Origin: Bacteroidales bacterium
Lineage (GTDB): Bacteria > Bacteroidota > Bacteroidia > Bacteroidales > P3
NCBI GenBank assembly: GCA_024400545.1
Contig: JAKSMO010000004.1
Span: forward strand, 1 to 64,000
Reading direction: 5' to 3'
Length of the DNA: 64,000 bases
The notes beneath the pieces are model-generated. The model saw only the letters and a list, made by a program, of their open reading frames with translations, did not search any database and was not told where the DNA came from. This document shows positions 27,659 to 36,568 of this stretch, in pieces; within the stretch, counting starts at the first letter, position 1, and each line of letters starts with the position of its first letter. A program made the position numbers and the translations under genes.

Positions 27659-28368
27659 AAATACTCCAAGCCACCTTCGACCCCCAGATAGCCAACGAAT
27701 TTGGCCAGCAAGCCGCCAACCTCGATTTCTTGGGCATCCCTCTTTTTGATGGTCCCAACCTATGGAACCTGCTCATCCGGTTCGCTTTCAACCTCCTAGT
27801 CTGCTGGTCCATAGTCCAGTTCTTCTACTATCGCAAGAGCCATCGCCGCGACTACTACTTCACCTTTATCATGTTCAGCATCACCATCTTCCTTTTGCTC
27901 TTCCTTTTACAGAACCTATCCATCGAAGTAGGTTTCGCACTGGGCCTTTTTGCCATCTTCGGCATGATACGTTACCGCACCAGCACCCTGCCGGTGCGCG
28001 AGATGACCTACCTATTTGTCATCATCGGCGTCAGCATCATCAATGGCTTCGGCATGAGCGCCAGCTATGCCGCGCTGCTGGTCACCAACCTCCTTATCAT
28101 CCTTGTCACATGGGTGCTAGAGAACACCCACATCACCCACCCCGAGGCCACCAAAATAATAGTGTATGAAAAAATCGACCTCATCCATCCCGACCGCTAC
28201 GCCGAGTTGGTCGCCGACCTCAAGCAGCGCACCGGACTTGACATTCTCAAGGTGCAAGTGGGCAGCATCAACTTCCTCAAAGACACAGCCTACCTCAAAG
28301 TCACCTATGTGCCGACCGACAACATGCCCAACGACATCGACATGATCACCAAATTCAAACAAAATTGA
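27655..28368 (+). CDS. DUF4956 membrane protein
   Basis: This 237-residue inner-membrane protein belongs to DUF4956. Four hydrophobic segments lie between residues about 38 and 160 (LLIRFAFNLLVCWSIVQFF, FTFIMFSITIFLLLFLLQN, VGFALGLFAIFGMIRY and LFVIIGVSIINGFGM with the following LLVTNLLIILVTWVL), with the conserved block GLFAIFGMIRYRTSTLPVREM. The C-terminal 85 residues are soluble and have a small alpha/beta look, ending in DMITKFKQN. DUF4956 genes are regularly adjacent to VTC-domain genes, and the coupling here (ATGA with VTC, TTGA with DUF2490) suggests a fixed-ratio complex. It may provide the membrane channel or anchor for the polymerase; this is inference. Confidence 0.88.
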   Translation: MKILQATFDPQIANEFGQQAANLDFLGIPLFDGPNLWNLLIRFAFNLLVCWSIVQFFYYRKSHRRDYYFTFIMFSITIFLLLFLLQNLSIEVGFALGLFAIFGMIRYRTSTLPVREMTYLFVIIGVSIINGFGMSASYAALLVTNLLIILVTWVLENTHITHPEATKIIVYEKIDLIHPDRYAELVADLKQRTGLDILKVQVGSINFLKDTAYLKVTYVPTDNMPNDIDMITKFKQN

Positions 28369-29048
28369 AGCGCACCATACTCCCCCTCCTGCTAATCTGC
28401 TGCCTGGCGACAAAAGCGCAAAGCATCGACTTTGGCACCCAGTACCAGCTCTCCACCCATTTCAAGACCTGGAAAGGTGGCGAGCTGGCATTGGCAGAAG
28501 AGCTCAGGATTGTCGACAACAGCCGGCGCTTTGCCAAGTCAGAAACCAGCATCGAACTACAGCACAGCCTGTTGCGCAAACAATTCAAACCCTATGGGCT
28601 CAAATGGCGCATTGGTGGCGGCTACTCTTTTATCATCCGCCAGAACAACCAGTTCCTCACCTATCCTCAGCACCGTTTCATGGTGCAGACCGCAGCCTCC
28701 AAGCAACTCGGCACATGGCGCCTAGGAGCCCGCATCCGCCTCCAGACCACCTACCGCAACCCAGCCACAGGAGACTACCGTTTCAACCCCCAGAGCAAAC
28801 TCCGCACCCGGCTTTCGGCACAATACCAACCCCACGGCAGCATGTGGCAGTACGCGCTGTCAGAAGAATACTTCATCCGCATAGCCGACCCCAGGGGCGC
28901 CCTGCTTGACGAATTCCGCACCCAGCTTTCGGCCACCCGCCAACTCAACAAAACACAAAGTTTCACGCTCTTTGCCAAACTCTCCAACGAGGTGCAAGTC
29001 AAGGCGCCAGAGCACCTCCTGGCCCTAGGCATTGAACTAGAACTTTAA
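28365..29048 (+). CDS. DUF2490 outer-membrane beta-barrel protein
   Basis: This 227-residue protein has a signal peptide (MKRTILPLLLICCLATKAQ) and an alternating aromatic/polar pattern throughout, with the DUF2490-like start DFGTQYQLSTHFKTWKGGELALAEELRIVD. It ends in LALGIELEL, as expected of a barrel. The start codon is TTG, within TTGA that overlaps the DUF4956 stop; no closer ATG is available, and the signal peptide begins right there. It would give the cluster an outer-membrane component, adding to a cytosolic polymerase, an inner-membrane protein and surface proteins. No terminator is obvious in the 154-nt gap before glmM. Confidence 0.82.
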   Translation: MKRTILPLLLICCLATKAQSIDFGTQYQLSTHFKTWKGGELALAEELRIVDNSRRFAKSETSIELQHSLLRKQFKPYGLKWRIGGGYSFIIRQNNQFLTYPQHRFMVQTAASKQLGTWRLGARIRLQTTYRNPATGDYRFNPQSKLRTRLSAQYQPHGSMWQYALSEEYFIRIADPRGALLDEFRTQLSATRQLNKTQSFTLFAKLSNEVQVKAPEHLLALGIELEL

Positions 29049-29202
29049 TTCTCCCAGTTTCAAACCCAGCCCCACTCGGTCAGCCAAATCCCGCATCCGG
29101 CCCGGCCAAGCGTCACCATTTTTTATAAAAATTAACCATCACGCAATAAATAAAACATTATTGCGTTAATAAATTATTTATTGAAAATTAAAACACAAGA
29201 AT

Positions 29203-30588
29203 ATGAGCCTTATAAAATCAATCTCAGGCATTCGCGGAACCATCGGCGGCAACCCCGGCGACGGCCTTAGCCCACTTGACGTGGTGAAATTCACCTCGGC
29301 TTTCGCAACTTTTCTTCAGCGCAATAACCCCGGTCGCCGACTCACCCTCGTGGTAGGTCGCGACGCCCGCCTCTCCGGAGCCATGGTCGACCGCCTCGTG
29401 GTCGGCACCCTCCAGGGCATGGGCATCGATGTCCTCGAGACCGGTCTTTCCACCACCCCCACCACCGAGATGGCTGTCATCGACAACCATGCCGACGGTG
29501 GCATCATCATCACTGCCTCCCACAACCCCAAGCACTGGAATGCGCTCAAACTCCTCAACGCCCGCGGCGAATTCATCAACAATGCCGAAGGCCAGGAAGT
29601 CATCAGCATTGCCGAGTCCGACAGCTACACCTACTGCGATGTGGACCAGCTGGGCCAGGTGACCGAAGATTTCGACACCATCGACAAGCACATTCAGCGC
29701 GTGCTGGAGCTTAAACTTGTTGACCGCGAAGCCATTGCCAAGGCAGGTTTCCGCGTGGCCGTTGACGCTGTGAACTCCACCGGTGGCATTGCCATCCCCC
29801 GCTTGCTGCGTGCCCTGGGTGTAAACAACGTGGTGGAACTCAACTGCGAACCCACCGGTCATTTTGCACACAACCCCGAACCCATCCCTCAAAACCTCAC
29901 TCAAATTGCCGACACTGTGCGCAATGAGCATTGCGACCTGGGCATCGTGGTTGATCCCGATGTTGACCGCCTGGCACTCGTTTGCGAGACCGGCGAGATG
30001 TTTGGCGAGGAATACACCCTCGTGAGCGTGGCCGACTATGTGCTGAGCCAGACTCCCGGCAACACGGTGAGCAACATGTCTTCGAGCCGTGCACTACGCG
30101 ATGTAACCCGCAAATATGCTGGTTGCGAATACAATGCTTCGGCCGTAGGCGAGGTGAACGTGACCACCCTCATGCGCAAGACCAATGCCATCATCGGTGG
30201 CGAGGGCAACGGAGGCATCATCTATCCCGAACTTCACGCAGGCCGCGACGCCCTCGTTGGCGTAGCACTGTTCCTCACCCTCCTTGCCAAGAAAGGCATG
30301 AAGGTGAGCGAACTGCGCAAGACCTACCCCGAATATATCATCAGCAAAAACCGCAAAGACCTCACTCCCGACATGAACGTTGACGAATTGTTGGTTAAAG
30401 TGGCAAACAAATACCAGGCCGACAACAACTGCCAGGTAAGCACCATCGACGGCGTGAAGATCGACTTCGAGGACGGTTGGGTGCATCTGCGCAAGAGCAA
30501 CACCGAACCCATCATCCGCATCTACAGCGAAGCGCACACCGAAGCCCGCGCCAACGAACTGGCCCAGCAGGTAATTGCCGAAATCTAA
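29203..30588 (+). CDS. glmM: Phosphoglucosamine mutase
   Basis: GlmM converts glucosamine-6-P to glucosamine-1-P for UDP-GlcNAc synthesis, feeding peptidoglycan and lipid A. The 461 residues show the alpha-D-phosphohexomutase layout: SGIRGTIGGNPGDGLSPLDV at the N terminus, the phosphoserine loop ITASHNPKHWNALKLL (Ser106), the metal site VDPDVDRLALV, the sugar loop GGEGNGGIIYPELH, and the phosphate-binding RKSNTEPIIRIYSE. Family members that act on other hexoses exist, but the Bacteroidota GlmM pattern fits. It has its own terminator and an AT-rich upstream region. Confidence 0.92.
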   Translation: MSLIKSISGIRGTIGGNPGDGLSPLDVVKFTSAFATFLQRNNPGRRLTLVVGRDARLSGAMVDRLVVGTLQGMGIDVLETGLSTTPTTEMAVIDNHADGGIIITASHNPKHWNALKLLNARGEFINNAEGQEVISIAESDSYTYCDVDQLGQVTEDFDTIDKHIQRVLELKLVDREAIAKAGFRVAVDAVNSTGGIAIPRLLRALGVNNVVELNCEPTGHFAHNPEPIPQNLTQIADTVRNEHCDLGIVVDPDVDRLALVCETGEMFGEEYTLVSVADYVLSQTPGNTVSNMSSSRALRDVTRKYAGCEYNASAVGEVNVTTLMRKTNAIIGGEGNGGIIYPELHAGRDALVGVALFLTLLAKKGMKVSELRKTYPEYIISKNRKDLTPDMNVDELLVKVANKYQADNNCQVSTIDGVKIDFEDGWVHLRKSNTEPIIRIYSEAHTEARANELAQQVIAEI

Positions 30589-30608
30589 TACTCCTCATAC
30601 ACAAGTCC

Positions 30609-30651
30609 AAAACTCCCTGACTAGTCGCCCCGACTAAGGCAGGGAGTTTTG
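30609..30651 (+). terminator. Terminator of glmM
   Basis: An 11-bp perfect stem AAAACTCCCTG / CAGGGAGTTTT surrounds an inner hairpin (TAGTC/GACTA), with T residues at the end. It begins 21 nt after the glmM stop codon. Confidence 0.85.
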
Positions 30652-30707
30652 TTCAACCACCAAATTCACAAGCCTTGCGAAAGAGGAAACTCATCCATTA
30701 TTATGCG

Positions 30708-30715
30708 TAATTTTG
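30708..30715 (+). promoter_or_regulatory. -7 promoter box of the LRR gene
   Basis: TAATTTTG matches TAnnTTTG and lies 36 nt before the start codon at 30752. No clean -33 TTTG is seen. Confidence 0.55.
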
Positions 30716-30751
30716 CACCATAATTAACCACAAAAAAAGCAAACACACATC

Positions 30752-31933
30752 ATGGAATACCAACACCCCGAAACTCGTGCCACCGAAGAAGAAAAACGCA
30801 ACGGATGGAAAGACCCTTACGGCGTATTGTTCAGTGCCGACCGCAAGAAACTGATTAAGGCCAACATGGAGCTGACCGAATACCGCATTCCTGATGGTGT
30901 GGAGACAATCTGTTGCAACGCATTCCTCATCTGCCGCCAACTAAAGTCTGTTACCCTGCCACCCAGCGTCAGAGTAATTGGCGAATGGGCTTTCAACTGT
31001 TGCAGTTCACTCACTCATATAGAGCTGAACGAAGGCTTACAAACCATCGAGAAAAACATATTCATCAACTGCCCGGCACTAAAGGAGCTAACCCTGCCCA
31101 AGACTCTTGTCCATATTGGCCACAACCCTTGCCCCGGCAACTCGCTCGACAGGCTCACCTGCCTCAGCCCCCACTTCAAAGTCTGCAACAATATGCTGCT
31201 CACCGCCGACAGCCGACGGCTTATCTCCTACTTTGGCAAAGAGAGCCAAGTGGTTGTGCCCCAAGGTGTGGAAGAGATCGGCAACGTAGCATTCCTTGAT
31301 TTGCCCAACCTGACCGAAGTATCGCTGCCCGACAGCCTCACCCGCATAGGTGCCAAGGCCTTTGCCGGTTGCAAAGAACTCAATGATATTAACCTACCCC
31401 ACAGCCTCATAGCAATAGGCGACTACGCCTTTCAAGATTCTAGCATCTCATTTCTCACATTGCCTCCGCTGCTGAGCGAGATGGGTGCCAACCCATTCAA
31501 AAGCACCATCCCTTTCTTTCTCAACTCTTACTCTCCGCACTTCGTGGTGCACGACCACAGCCTCTACACAGCCGACGGAACAAAACTCATCTCCTATTGG
31601 CACCAAGCACAAAAGGAAGTCCTACCCGAAGGCCTGCAACAAATAGACCACGGGGCCTTCGGCTACCATTTCCATCTTGAGCAAATACAGCTTCCATCCA
31701 CCCTCACCACCATCGGGCAGGAAGCCTTCGCACTCTGCTTCAGACTTCAGACTATCAACCTACCTCCCAGCCTCCAAAACATTGGCCACATGGCCTTTAC
31801 CAAATGCAATGCCATGCAGCAGATTGTCATCCCGCCCCACACCAAAGAGCACTATGCCGAACTCCTTACCCACATCTGTTGCGAAGAAATGATACCCAAG
31901 CTGACCGAACAGCCCACCCAACCCATCAAATAG
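30752..31933 (+). CDS. Leucine-rich repeat (BspA-like, LRR_5) protein
   Basis: The 393-residue product is built of BspA-type (TpLRR) repeats of about 23 residues with the pattern I.....F..C..L..[I/V].LP.SL..IG: for example LKSVTLPPSVRVIGEWAFNCCSSLTHIELNEGLQTIEKN is covered by two units, and later KELNDINLPHSLIAIGDYAF. There are about a dozen units, with insertions between blocks at about residues 130-170 and 250-300. No signal peptide, lipobox or sorting domain is present, so it is probably cytosolic, unlike the surface BspA adhesins. The start codon is set by the promoter box 36 nt upstream. A partner-binding scaffold role is generic to the fold. Confidence 0.85.
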   Translation: MEYQHPETRATEEEKRNGWKDPYGVLFSADRKKLIKANMELTEYRIPDGVETICCNAFLICRQLKSVTLPPSVRVIGEWAFNCCSSLTHIELNEGLQTIEKNIFINCPALKELTLPKTLVHIGHNPCPGNSLDRLTCLSPHFKVCNNMLLTADSRRLISYFGKESQVVVPQGVEEIGNVAFLDLPNLTEVSLPDSLTRIGAKAFAGCKELNDINLPHSLIAIGDYAFQDSSISFLTLPPLLSEMGANPFKSTIPFFLNSYSPHFVVHDHSLYTADGTKLISYWHQAQKEVLPEGLQQIDHGAFGYHFHLEQIQLPSTLTTIGQEAFALCFRLQTINLPPSLQNIGHMAFTKCNAMQQIVIPPHTKEHYAELLTHICCEEMIPKLTEQPTQPIK

Positions 31934-32029
31934 TCCGGCCAAGTGCCAATTTAACACCACATCACAGCCGCCGATTTGCGCGCTAAAGCGCCCTTCGGAC
32001 AAAAAATACATCGTCGATAAAGTCACGTC

Positions 32030-32060
32030 GAAGCTCCGAAGAAGCTCCGAAGAAGCTCCG
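32030..32060 (+). repeat. Direct repeat of the 11-mer GAAGCTCCGAA
   Basis: Two perfect copies and a third truncated to nine bases are in tandem (32030-32040, 32041-32051, 32052-32060). The array is flanked on both sides by CGTCGATAA (about 32013 and 32059), so the whole block lies within a direct repeat. Confidence 0.75.
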
Positions 32061-32072
32061 TCGATAACCCGT

Positions 32073-32106
32073 CCCGTGAAACAGTGTTTCGGCGATGTTT
32101 CACGGG
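32073..32106. other. Perfect 11-bp hairpin
   Basis: CCCGTGAAACA and TGTTTCACGGG are reverse complements around a 12-nt loop. No T-run follows on either strand, so this is not a standard terminator; it may be an operator or an RNA structure. Confidence 0.5.
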
Positions 32107-32589
32107 GTGTTGGGCGTTGGCACGAACACCCTGCAGAATGGGGTTGAAGATGTCTCAAGCGTATGATTTGCCTGTTGGATGAATTACATCACCTCATCCA
32201 CCATCCTGCGCCACCTCCGTGGAAATACCGCCAAAAACTCGCCGACATTTCACCCAAACCCCAAGGTGGCTCCACATCATCGCCCTTATTGGTCCGTTAT
32301 CCGTCCCATGTCCCGCCTATATCCGTCCACCGTATGGATACAGCGAATAGTCATTTAGATCCGTGCGGAAGGGGGCGCACATCTGTAGCCTCTGCGAATG
32401 GATAGTTGGGTTCGTGTGAAAAAAGGAACTCATATATCAATTATCTTTCTTGCAGATTCTTCTGCCATGTCAAATATGTCTAAATTAATTCAGCCTACTA
32501 ATTATTTGATTTTCTAATTATAAAAATTTATTTATAGATAGGCAATAAAGCAAGTCCGAAAACGTTATCCTAGAAAAAAAAGATAATAA

Positions 32590-34866
32590 ATGGATTCGTT
32601 GCCCCCAATATTTCTTGATCTGGCCATTATTCTGATTACCGCCGGTGTAATAACCGTGATATTCAAATGGCTGAAACAGCCTTTGGTGCTGGGCTACATT
32701 GTTGCCGGTTTTTTCATCGGACCGTATTTCCCCTGGTTTCCTGTTGTAAGCGATGCCTCCAATGTGCATGTGTGGAGCGATATCGGCATTGTCTTTTTAA
32801 TGTTTGCCTTGGGATTGGAATTCAGTATCAAGAAGTTGAAGAAAGTGGGATCGACCGGTGCCATTACGGCTCTCACCGAATTGGGCATCATGTTTGTGGT
32901 AGGCAATCTGGTTGGCCATGTGCTGGGCATGGCGAATATGGACTGTATTTTCCTTGGCTGTATGCTATCCATTTCGTCAACAACCATCATCATCAAATCG
33001 TTCGACGACCTCAAGCTGAAGCAGCAGCAATTCACCAGCACGGTAACCGGAGTGCTGGTGGTGGAAGACTTGGTGGCCGTGTTGCTGCTGGTGATACTCT
33101 CCACCCTGAGCGTGAGTAAGAGCTTCGACGGCATTCAGCTGGGCGAAAGCCTGGTGAAGCTTGTCTTCTTTTTAATCGTGTGGTTCACGTTTGGCATATT
33201 CCTCATTCCTACCTGCTTGCGCAGAATGAGGAAATGGATGTCGGAAGAGACCCTGTGCATTGTGGCCGTAGGCCTTTGCTTCGGCATGGTGGTGCTTGCT
33301 GATTTTGCCGGTTTTTCCACGGCTCTGGGCGCCTTTGTGATGGGAGCCATCTTGTCGGAGACCATCGAGGCCGATGTGATACACCGCATCATCACCCCCA
33401 TCAAGAACTTGTTCGGCGCAGTGTTCTTCGTGTCGGTGGGCATGTTGGTCAACCCCGAAGTGTTGGTAAAATACTGGTTCCCGATATTGCTGATAGCCTT
33501 GGTGGTGATTGTGTTCAAATCGGCTTCGGCCACCCTGGGCATTGTGCTGAGCGGCAAACCCCTCAAAAGTGCCATGCAAGGCGGCTTCTGCTTTTGTCAG
33601 ATTGGCGAGTTCAGTTTTATCATAGCCGGACTGGGTCTGAGCTTTGGCGTGATTGCCGAAACGCTGTATCCCATCATCGTATCGGTGTCAATCATCACCA
33701 CATTTGTAACTCCGTATATGATCAAGGCCGGCCCCAACGCATACGAATGGGCCGAGCCCCGACTGCCACGCAATATCAAAAAGGCGCTGTACCAGTATAG
33801 CCGCTCGTCGCGCATGACCAAGCGAGGCGACAACGTGCGCTCCTTTGCCAAGAAACAGATTATCAGCATCCTTCTGTATTCGGTAATCATCACCGCGCTG
33901 GTGCTGCTGAGCATGCTGCTGCTGAAACCTATGCTGAACACCTTGTTTCTCAGTTTGGAGATTCCGCTGATATGGAGCAATCTCATCGGCATGACGGCAA
34001 CCCTAGCCATCATCATTCCTTTTGTTTGGGCACTGCTGGTGAAAGGCGTGAGCAAGAAAAAGATTGCCGAACTTATCGAAAACGACCGCAGCAGCCATGT
34101 GGTGGTGCTGCCCATCATGATACTGAGATATTTCCTGGCCCTGGCTTTTGTGGGCTGGGTGATTTCGCAATATGTGCACATTGCCGTGGGTTTGATGGTA
34201 GTAATCGTGGTGACCGTGGTGATAACCTCGGTAGCCTCCAAACCGGCAACACGCTTCTACCACCGCATAGAAGACCACTTTGTGACCAACTTCAACTCTC
34301 GGCAGGCACAAATCTCGTTTGAAATACCCGAAGAGCTGGCCAACGATTTCTTTATGGACCGCATATTGGTAACTCCCTACTCGCCCTGGGCTGGCAAAAC
34401 GCTGAAAGAAAGCGGATTTAGAAAAGACTACGGTGTGAATGCCGTGAGCATTGAGCGTGCAGGCAAAATCTACGACCTGCCCGACAAGAAGATGATGTTG
34501 CTGCCCGGCGACAAAATTACCTTTATCGGCAACGAGGAACAGGTGGCCAAAGTGCGCGATGTGCTGGAGGTGGAACCCGACATTCTGATTCACGACCTCA
34601 GCGACCACAACATCAACAACTACACCATCCTCATTCCCGAAGGTCACGCCTTGGTGGGACGCACCATCCAGCAAGCCCAGCTCATGGTGATATACAACGC
34701 CATGGTAATCGGTATCAAGCGCAACCGCGAGAGCCTCTTCAACCCCGGTGCCAACACCAAGTTGGAGGCCGGCGACGTGCTGCTGCTCATCTCGCCCCGC
34801 GAACTGGTGGTGGAAGAAATCATCGACCACTACGACGAGGCCATCAAATCATACGAAAAAAACTAA
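32590..34866 (+). CDS. CPA2-family cation:proton antiporter with TrkA-C domains
   Basis: This 758-residue inner-membrane transporter of the KefB/KefC-like (CPA2) class exchanges K+ or Na+ for protons. The N-terminal 400 residues hold about 12 membrane helices, with family blocks such as LGYIVAGFFIGPYFPW, GLEFSIKKLKKVGSTG, SISSTTIIIKSFDDL, VLVVEDLVAVLLLVIL and STALGAFVMGAILSE. A second set of four helices lies at about residues 430-560. The soluble C terminus contains two RCK_C/TrkA-C-type modules (LKESGFRKDYGVNAVSIERAG and GRTIQQAQLMVIYNAMVIGIKR), which sense nucleotides or ions. No RCK_N Rossmann motif is seen. The next gene starts 28 nt downstream. Confidence 0.92.
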   Translation: MDSLPPIFLDLAIILITAGVITVIFKWLKQPLVLGYIVAGFFIGPYFPWFPVVSDASNVHVWSDIGIVFLMFALGLEFSIKKLKKVGSTGAITALTELGIMFVVGNLVGHVLGMANMDCIFLGCMLSISSTTIIIKSFDDLKLKQQQFTSTVTGVLVVEDLVAVLLLVILSTLSVSKSFDGIQLGESLVKLVFFLIVWFTFGIFLIPTCLRRMRKWMSEETLCIVAVGLCFGMVVLADFAGFSTALGAFVMGAILSETIEADVIHRIITPIKNLFGAVFFVSVGMLVNPEVLVKYWFPILLIALVVIVFKSASATLGIVLSGKPLKSAMQGGFCFCQIGEFSFIIAGLGLSFGVIAETLYPIIVSVSIITTFVTPYMIKAGPNAYEWAEPRLPRNIKKALYQYSRSSRMTKRGDNVRSFAKKQIISILLYSVIITALVLLSMLLLKPMLNTLFLSLEIPLIWSNLIGMTATLAIIIPFVWALLVKGVSKKKIAELIENDRSSHVVVLPIMILRYFLALAFVGWVISQYVHIAVGLMVVIVVTVVITSVASKPATRFYHRIEDHFVTNFNSRQAQISFEIPEELANDFFMDRILVTPYSPWAGKTLKESGFRKDYGVNAVSIERAGKIYDLPDKKMMLLPGDKITFIGNEEQVAKVRDVLEVEPDILIHDLSDHNINNYTILIPEGHALVGRTIQQAQLMVIYNAMVIGIKRNRESLFNPGANTKLEAGDVLLLISPRELVVEEIIDHYDEAIKSYEKN

Positions 34867-34894
34867 AACACCGAAAAAAGATTATAGTTGATAT

Positions 34895-36529
34895 ATGAAG
34901 CAAAAGATTTTACTACTAGTGCTGGCAACCCTCACCCTCGGCCTGAAGGCCCAGGACGACAAAGGGTTTGAGATTTCTAAGAATCTTGAGATATTTGCCA
35001 ATGTGTATAAGAATCTGCATCTGAACTATGTAGATGATGTGGATCCTGGCAAGACAATGAAAGTGGCCATCGACGCCATGCTGGCATCCATGGACCCCTA
35101 CACCAACTACTATGCCGAAAGCGACATGGAGGATGTGAAGATGCAAGTGCTTGGCCAATATGGCGGCATCGGCTCGCTCATCCATCAGGAAGGCGACAGC
35201 ATTTATATTGCCGAACCCTACAAAGGGCTGCCTGCCGACAATGCCGGACTGAAAATCGGCGACCGCATTGTGGCTGTGAACGGCGAAAGCACCAAGGGAA
35301 AAAGCAACGGCGATGTGAGCAGCGCCATGCGCGGACAGGCCGGCACCCCCGTCACTCTCCGCATCGAGCGCAACGGCAAAGAAATGGATGTGACCATCAC
35401 CCGCGCCGAGATCCGTCTGCCCAACGTGTCGTATAGCGGCATGCTGGACAACAACATAGGCTATGTGCGCCTCGACGAGTTTACCCAGGACGCTGCCAAA
35501 AATGTGCGCGACGCCTTCCGTCAGCTCAAGCGCGACAACCCCGGCATGAAAGGCTTTATCCTCGACCTCCGCGGCAACGGCGGCGGCCTGATGGGCGAAG
35601 CCGTGGATATTGTGAATATCTGGGTGAAAAGCGGCGAACTGGTGGTGGAGACCAAAGGCAAGGTGGCTTCGAAAAACTTGAAAAGCCGCACGCGCATGAC
35701 TCCCGAGGACCTGAACATGCCCATGGCCGTGCTCATCAACGGCAACAGCGCCTCGGCCAGCGAGATTGTGAGCGGCAGCCTGCAGGATCTCGACCGCGCC
35801 GTGATCATTGGCGACCGCTCCTATGGCAAGGGCTTGGTGCAGAACATTCTGCCCATGCCTTACAACAGCCAGATGAAGGTAACGGTATCAAAATATTTCA
35901 TCCCCAGCGGACGCTGCATCCAGGCCATCGACTACAAGCACCGCGATGCCGACGGCCGTGCCACCAAAGTGCCCGACTCGCTGAAAACGGCCTTCAAAAC
36001 CCGCAATGGCCGCACTGTATATGACGGATTCGGCATCGAGCCCGACATTGAGGTGGAACACGAAACCAGCTCGCTCCTGGCCGTGGCCCTCTACAACAGA
36101 TTTCATTTCTTCAACTATGCCATGAAATTCTCGCGCGAACACGCCACCATCGCTCCCGCCGGCCAGTTCGAAATCAGCGACGAGATCTGGCAAGACTTCG
36201 TCAACTACCTCTCCGACAAGACCTACGAATACAAAACCTACACCGAGAACATCATCTCCGACCTAAGGAAAGTGGCCGAGGAAGAGAATTACATGGACAA
36301 CCTGAAACAGCAGATCGACCAATTGGAAAAGACTTACAAAGAGGCCAAGAAAGAGGATTTGAACAGAAACCGCACCGAGATTGCCGAGCTGCTGAAAGAT
36401 GCCATCGTGCTGCACTACTACTACCGCGAAGGCTGCATCGAGAGCGCCCTCCGTACCGACCCCGATGTAAAAAAGGCCAAAGAAATCCTGTCCGACCCCG
36501 CCGAATACAAAAGGATTCTGAACAAATAA
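34895..36529 (+). CDS. S41-family carboxy-terminal processing protease
   Basis: CtpA/Prc-type serine proteases trim or degrade periplasmic proteins at their C termini. The 544-residue product has a signal peptide (MKQKILLLVLATLTLGLKA), a PDZ domain at about residues 80-165 (GLPADNAGLKIGDRIVAVNG), and the protease core with LDLRGNGGGLMGEAVDI, the catalytic Ser287 in NSASASEIVSG, and Lys312 in RSYGKGLVQN, 25 residues apart as in Prc. The C-terminal 150 residues are a helical extension (EENYMDNLKQQIDQLEK). It is periplasmic. The gene follows the antiporter and precedes an O-antigen-ligase-like gene on the same strand. Confidence 0.94.
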   Translation: MKQKILLLVLATLTLGLKAQDDKGFEISKNLEIFANVYKNLHLNYVDDVDPGKTMKVAIDAMLASMDPYTNYYAESDMEDVKMQVLGQYGGIGSLIHQEGDSIYIAEPYKGLPADNAGLKIGDRIVAVNGESTKGKSNGDVSSAMRGQAGTPVTLRIERNGKEMDVTITRAEIRLPNVSYSGMLDNNIGYVRLDEFTQDAAKNVRDAFRQLKRDNPGMKGFILDLRGNGGGLMGEAVDIVNIWVKSGELVVETKGKVASKNLKSRTRMTPEDLNMPMAVLINGNSASASEIVSGSLQDLDRAVIIGDRSYGKGLVQNILPMPYNSQMKVTVSKYFIPSGRCIQAIDYKHRDADGRATKVPDSLKTAFKTRNGRTVYDGFGIEPDIEVEHETSSLLAVALYNRFHFFNYAMKFSREHATIAPAGQFEISDEIWQDFVNYLSDKTYEYKTYTENIISDLRKVAEEENYMDNLKQQIDQLEKTYKEAKKEDLNRNRTEIAELLKDAIVLHYYYREGCIESALRTDPDVKKAKEILSDPAEYKRILNK

Positions 36530-36568
36530 CGCCCTAACAACCACCTTACAAAAACAACGCCCTACAGC

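Larger units (their letters stand above)
31934..32589. other. 656-nt spacer with short direct repeats and a hairpin
   Basis: No credible gene is seen between the LRR gene and the antiporter. The spacer contains an 11-mer direct repeat cluster at 32030-32060, a perfect 11-bp hairpin at 32073-32106, and an AT-rich final 150 nt that should hold the antiporter promoter. The only frame of note (32163-32405, 80 codons) is Pro/His-rich and lacks codon bias of the neighbours. Confidence 0.55.

Noticed and set aside
32163..32405. An 80-codon plus-strand frame in the 656-nt spacer
   Set aside because: Pro/His/Ser-rich and without codon bias like the neighbours, no ribosome site, no similarity.
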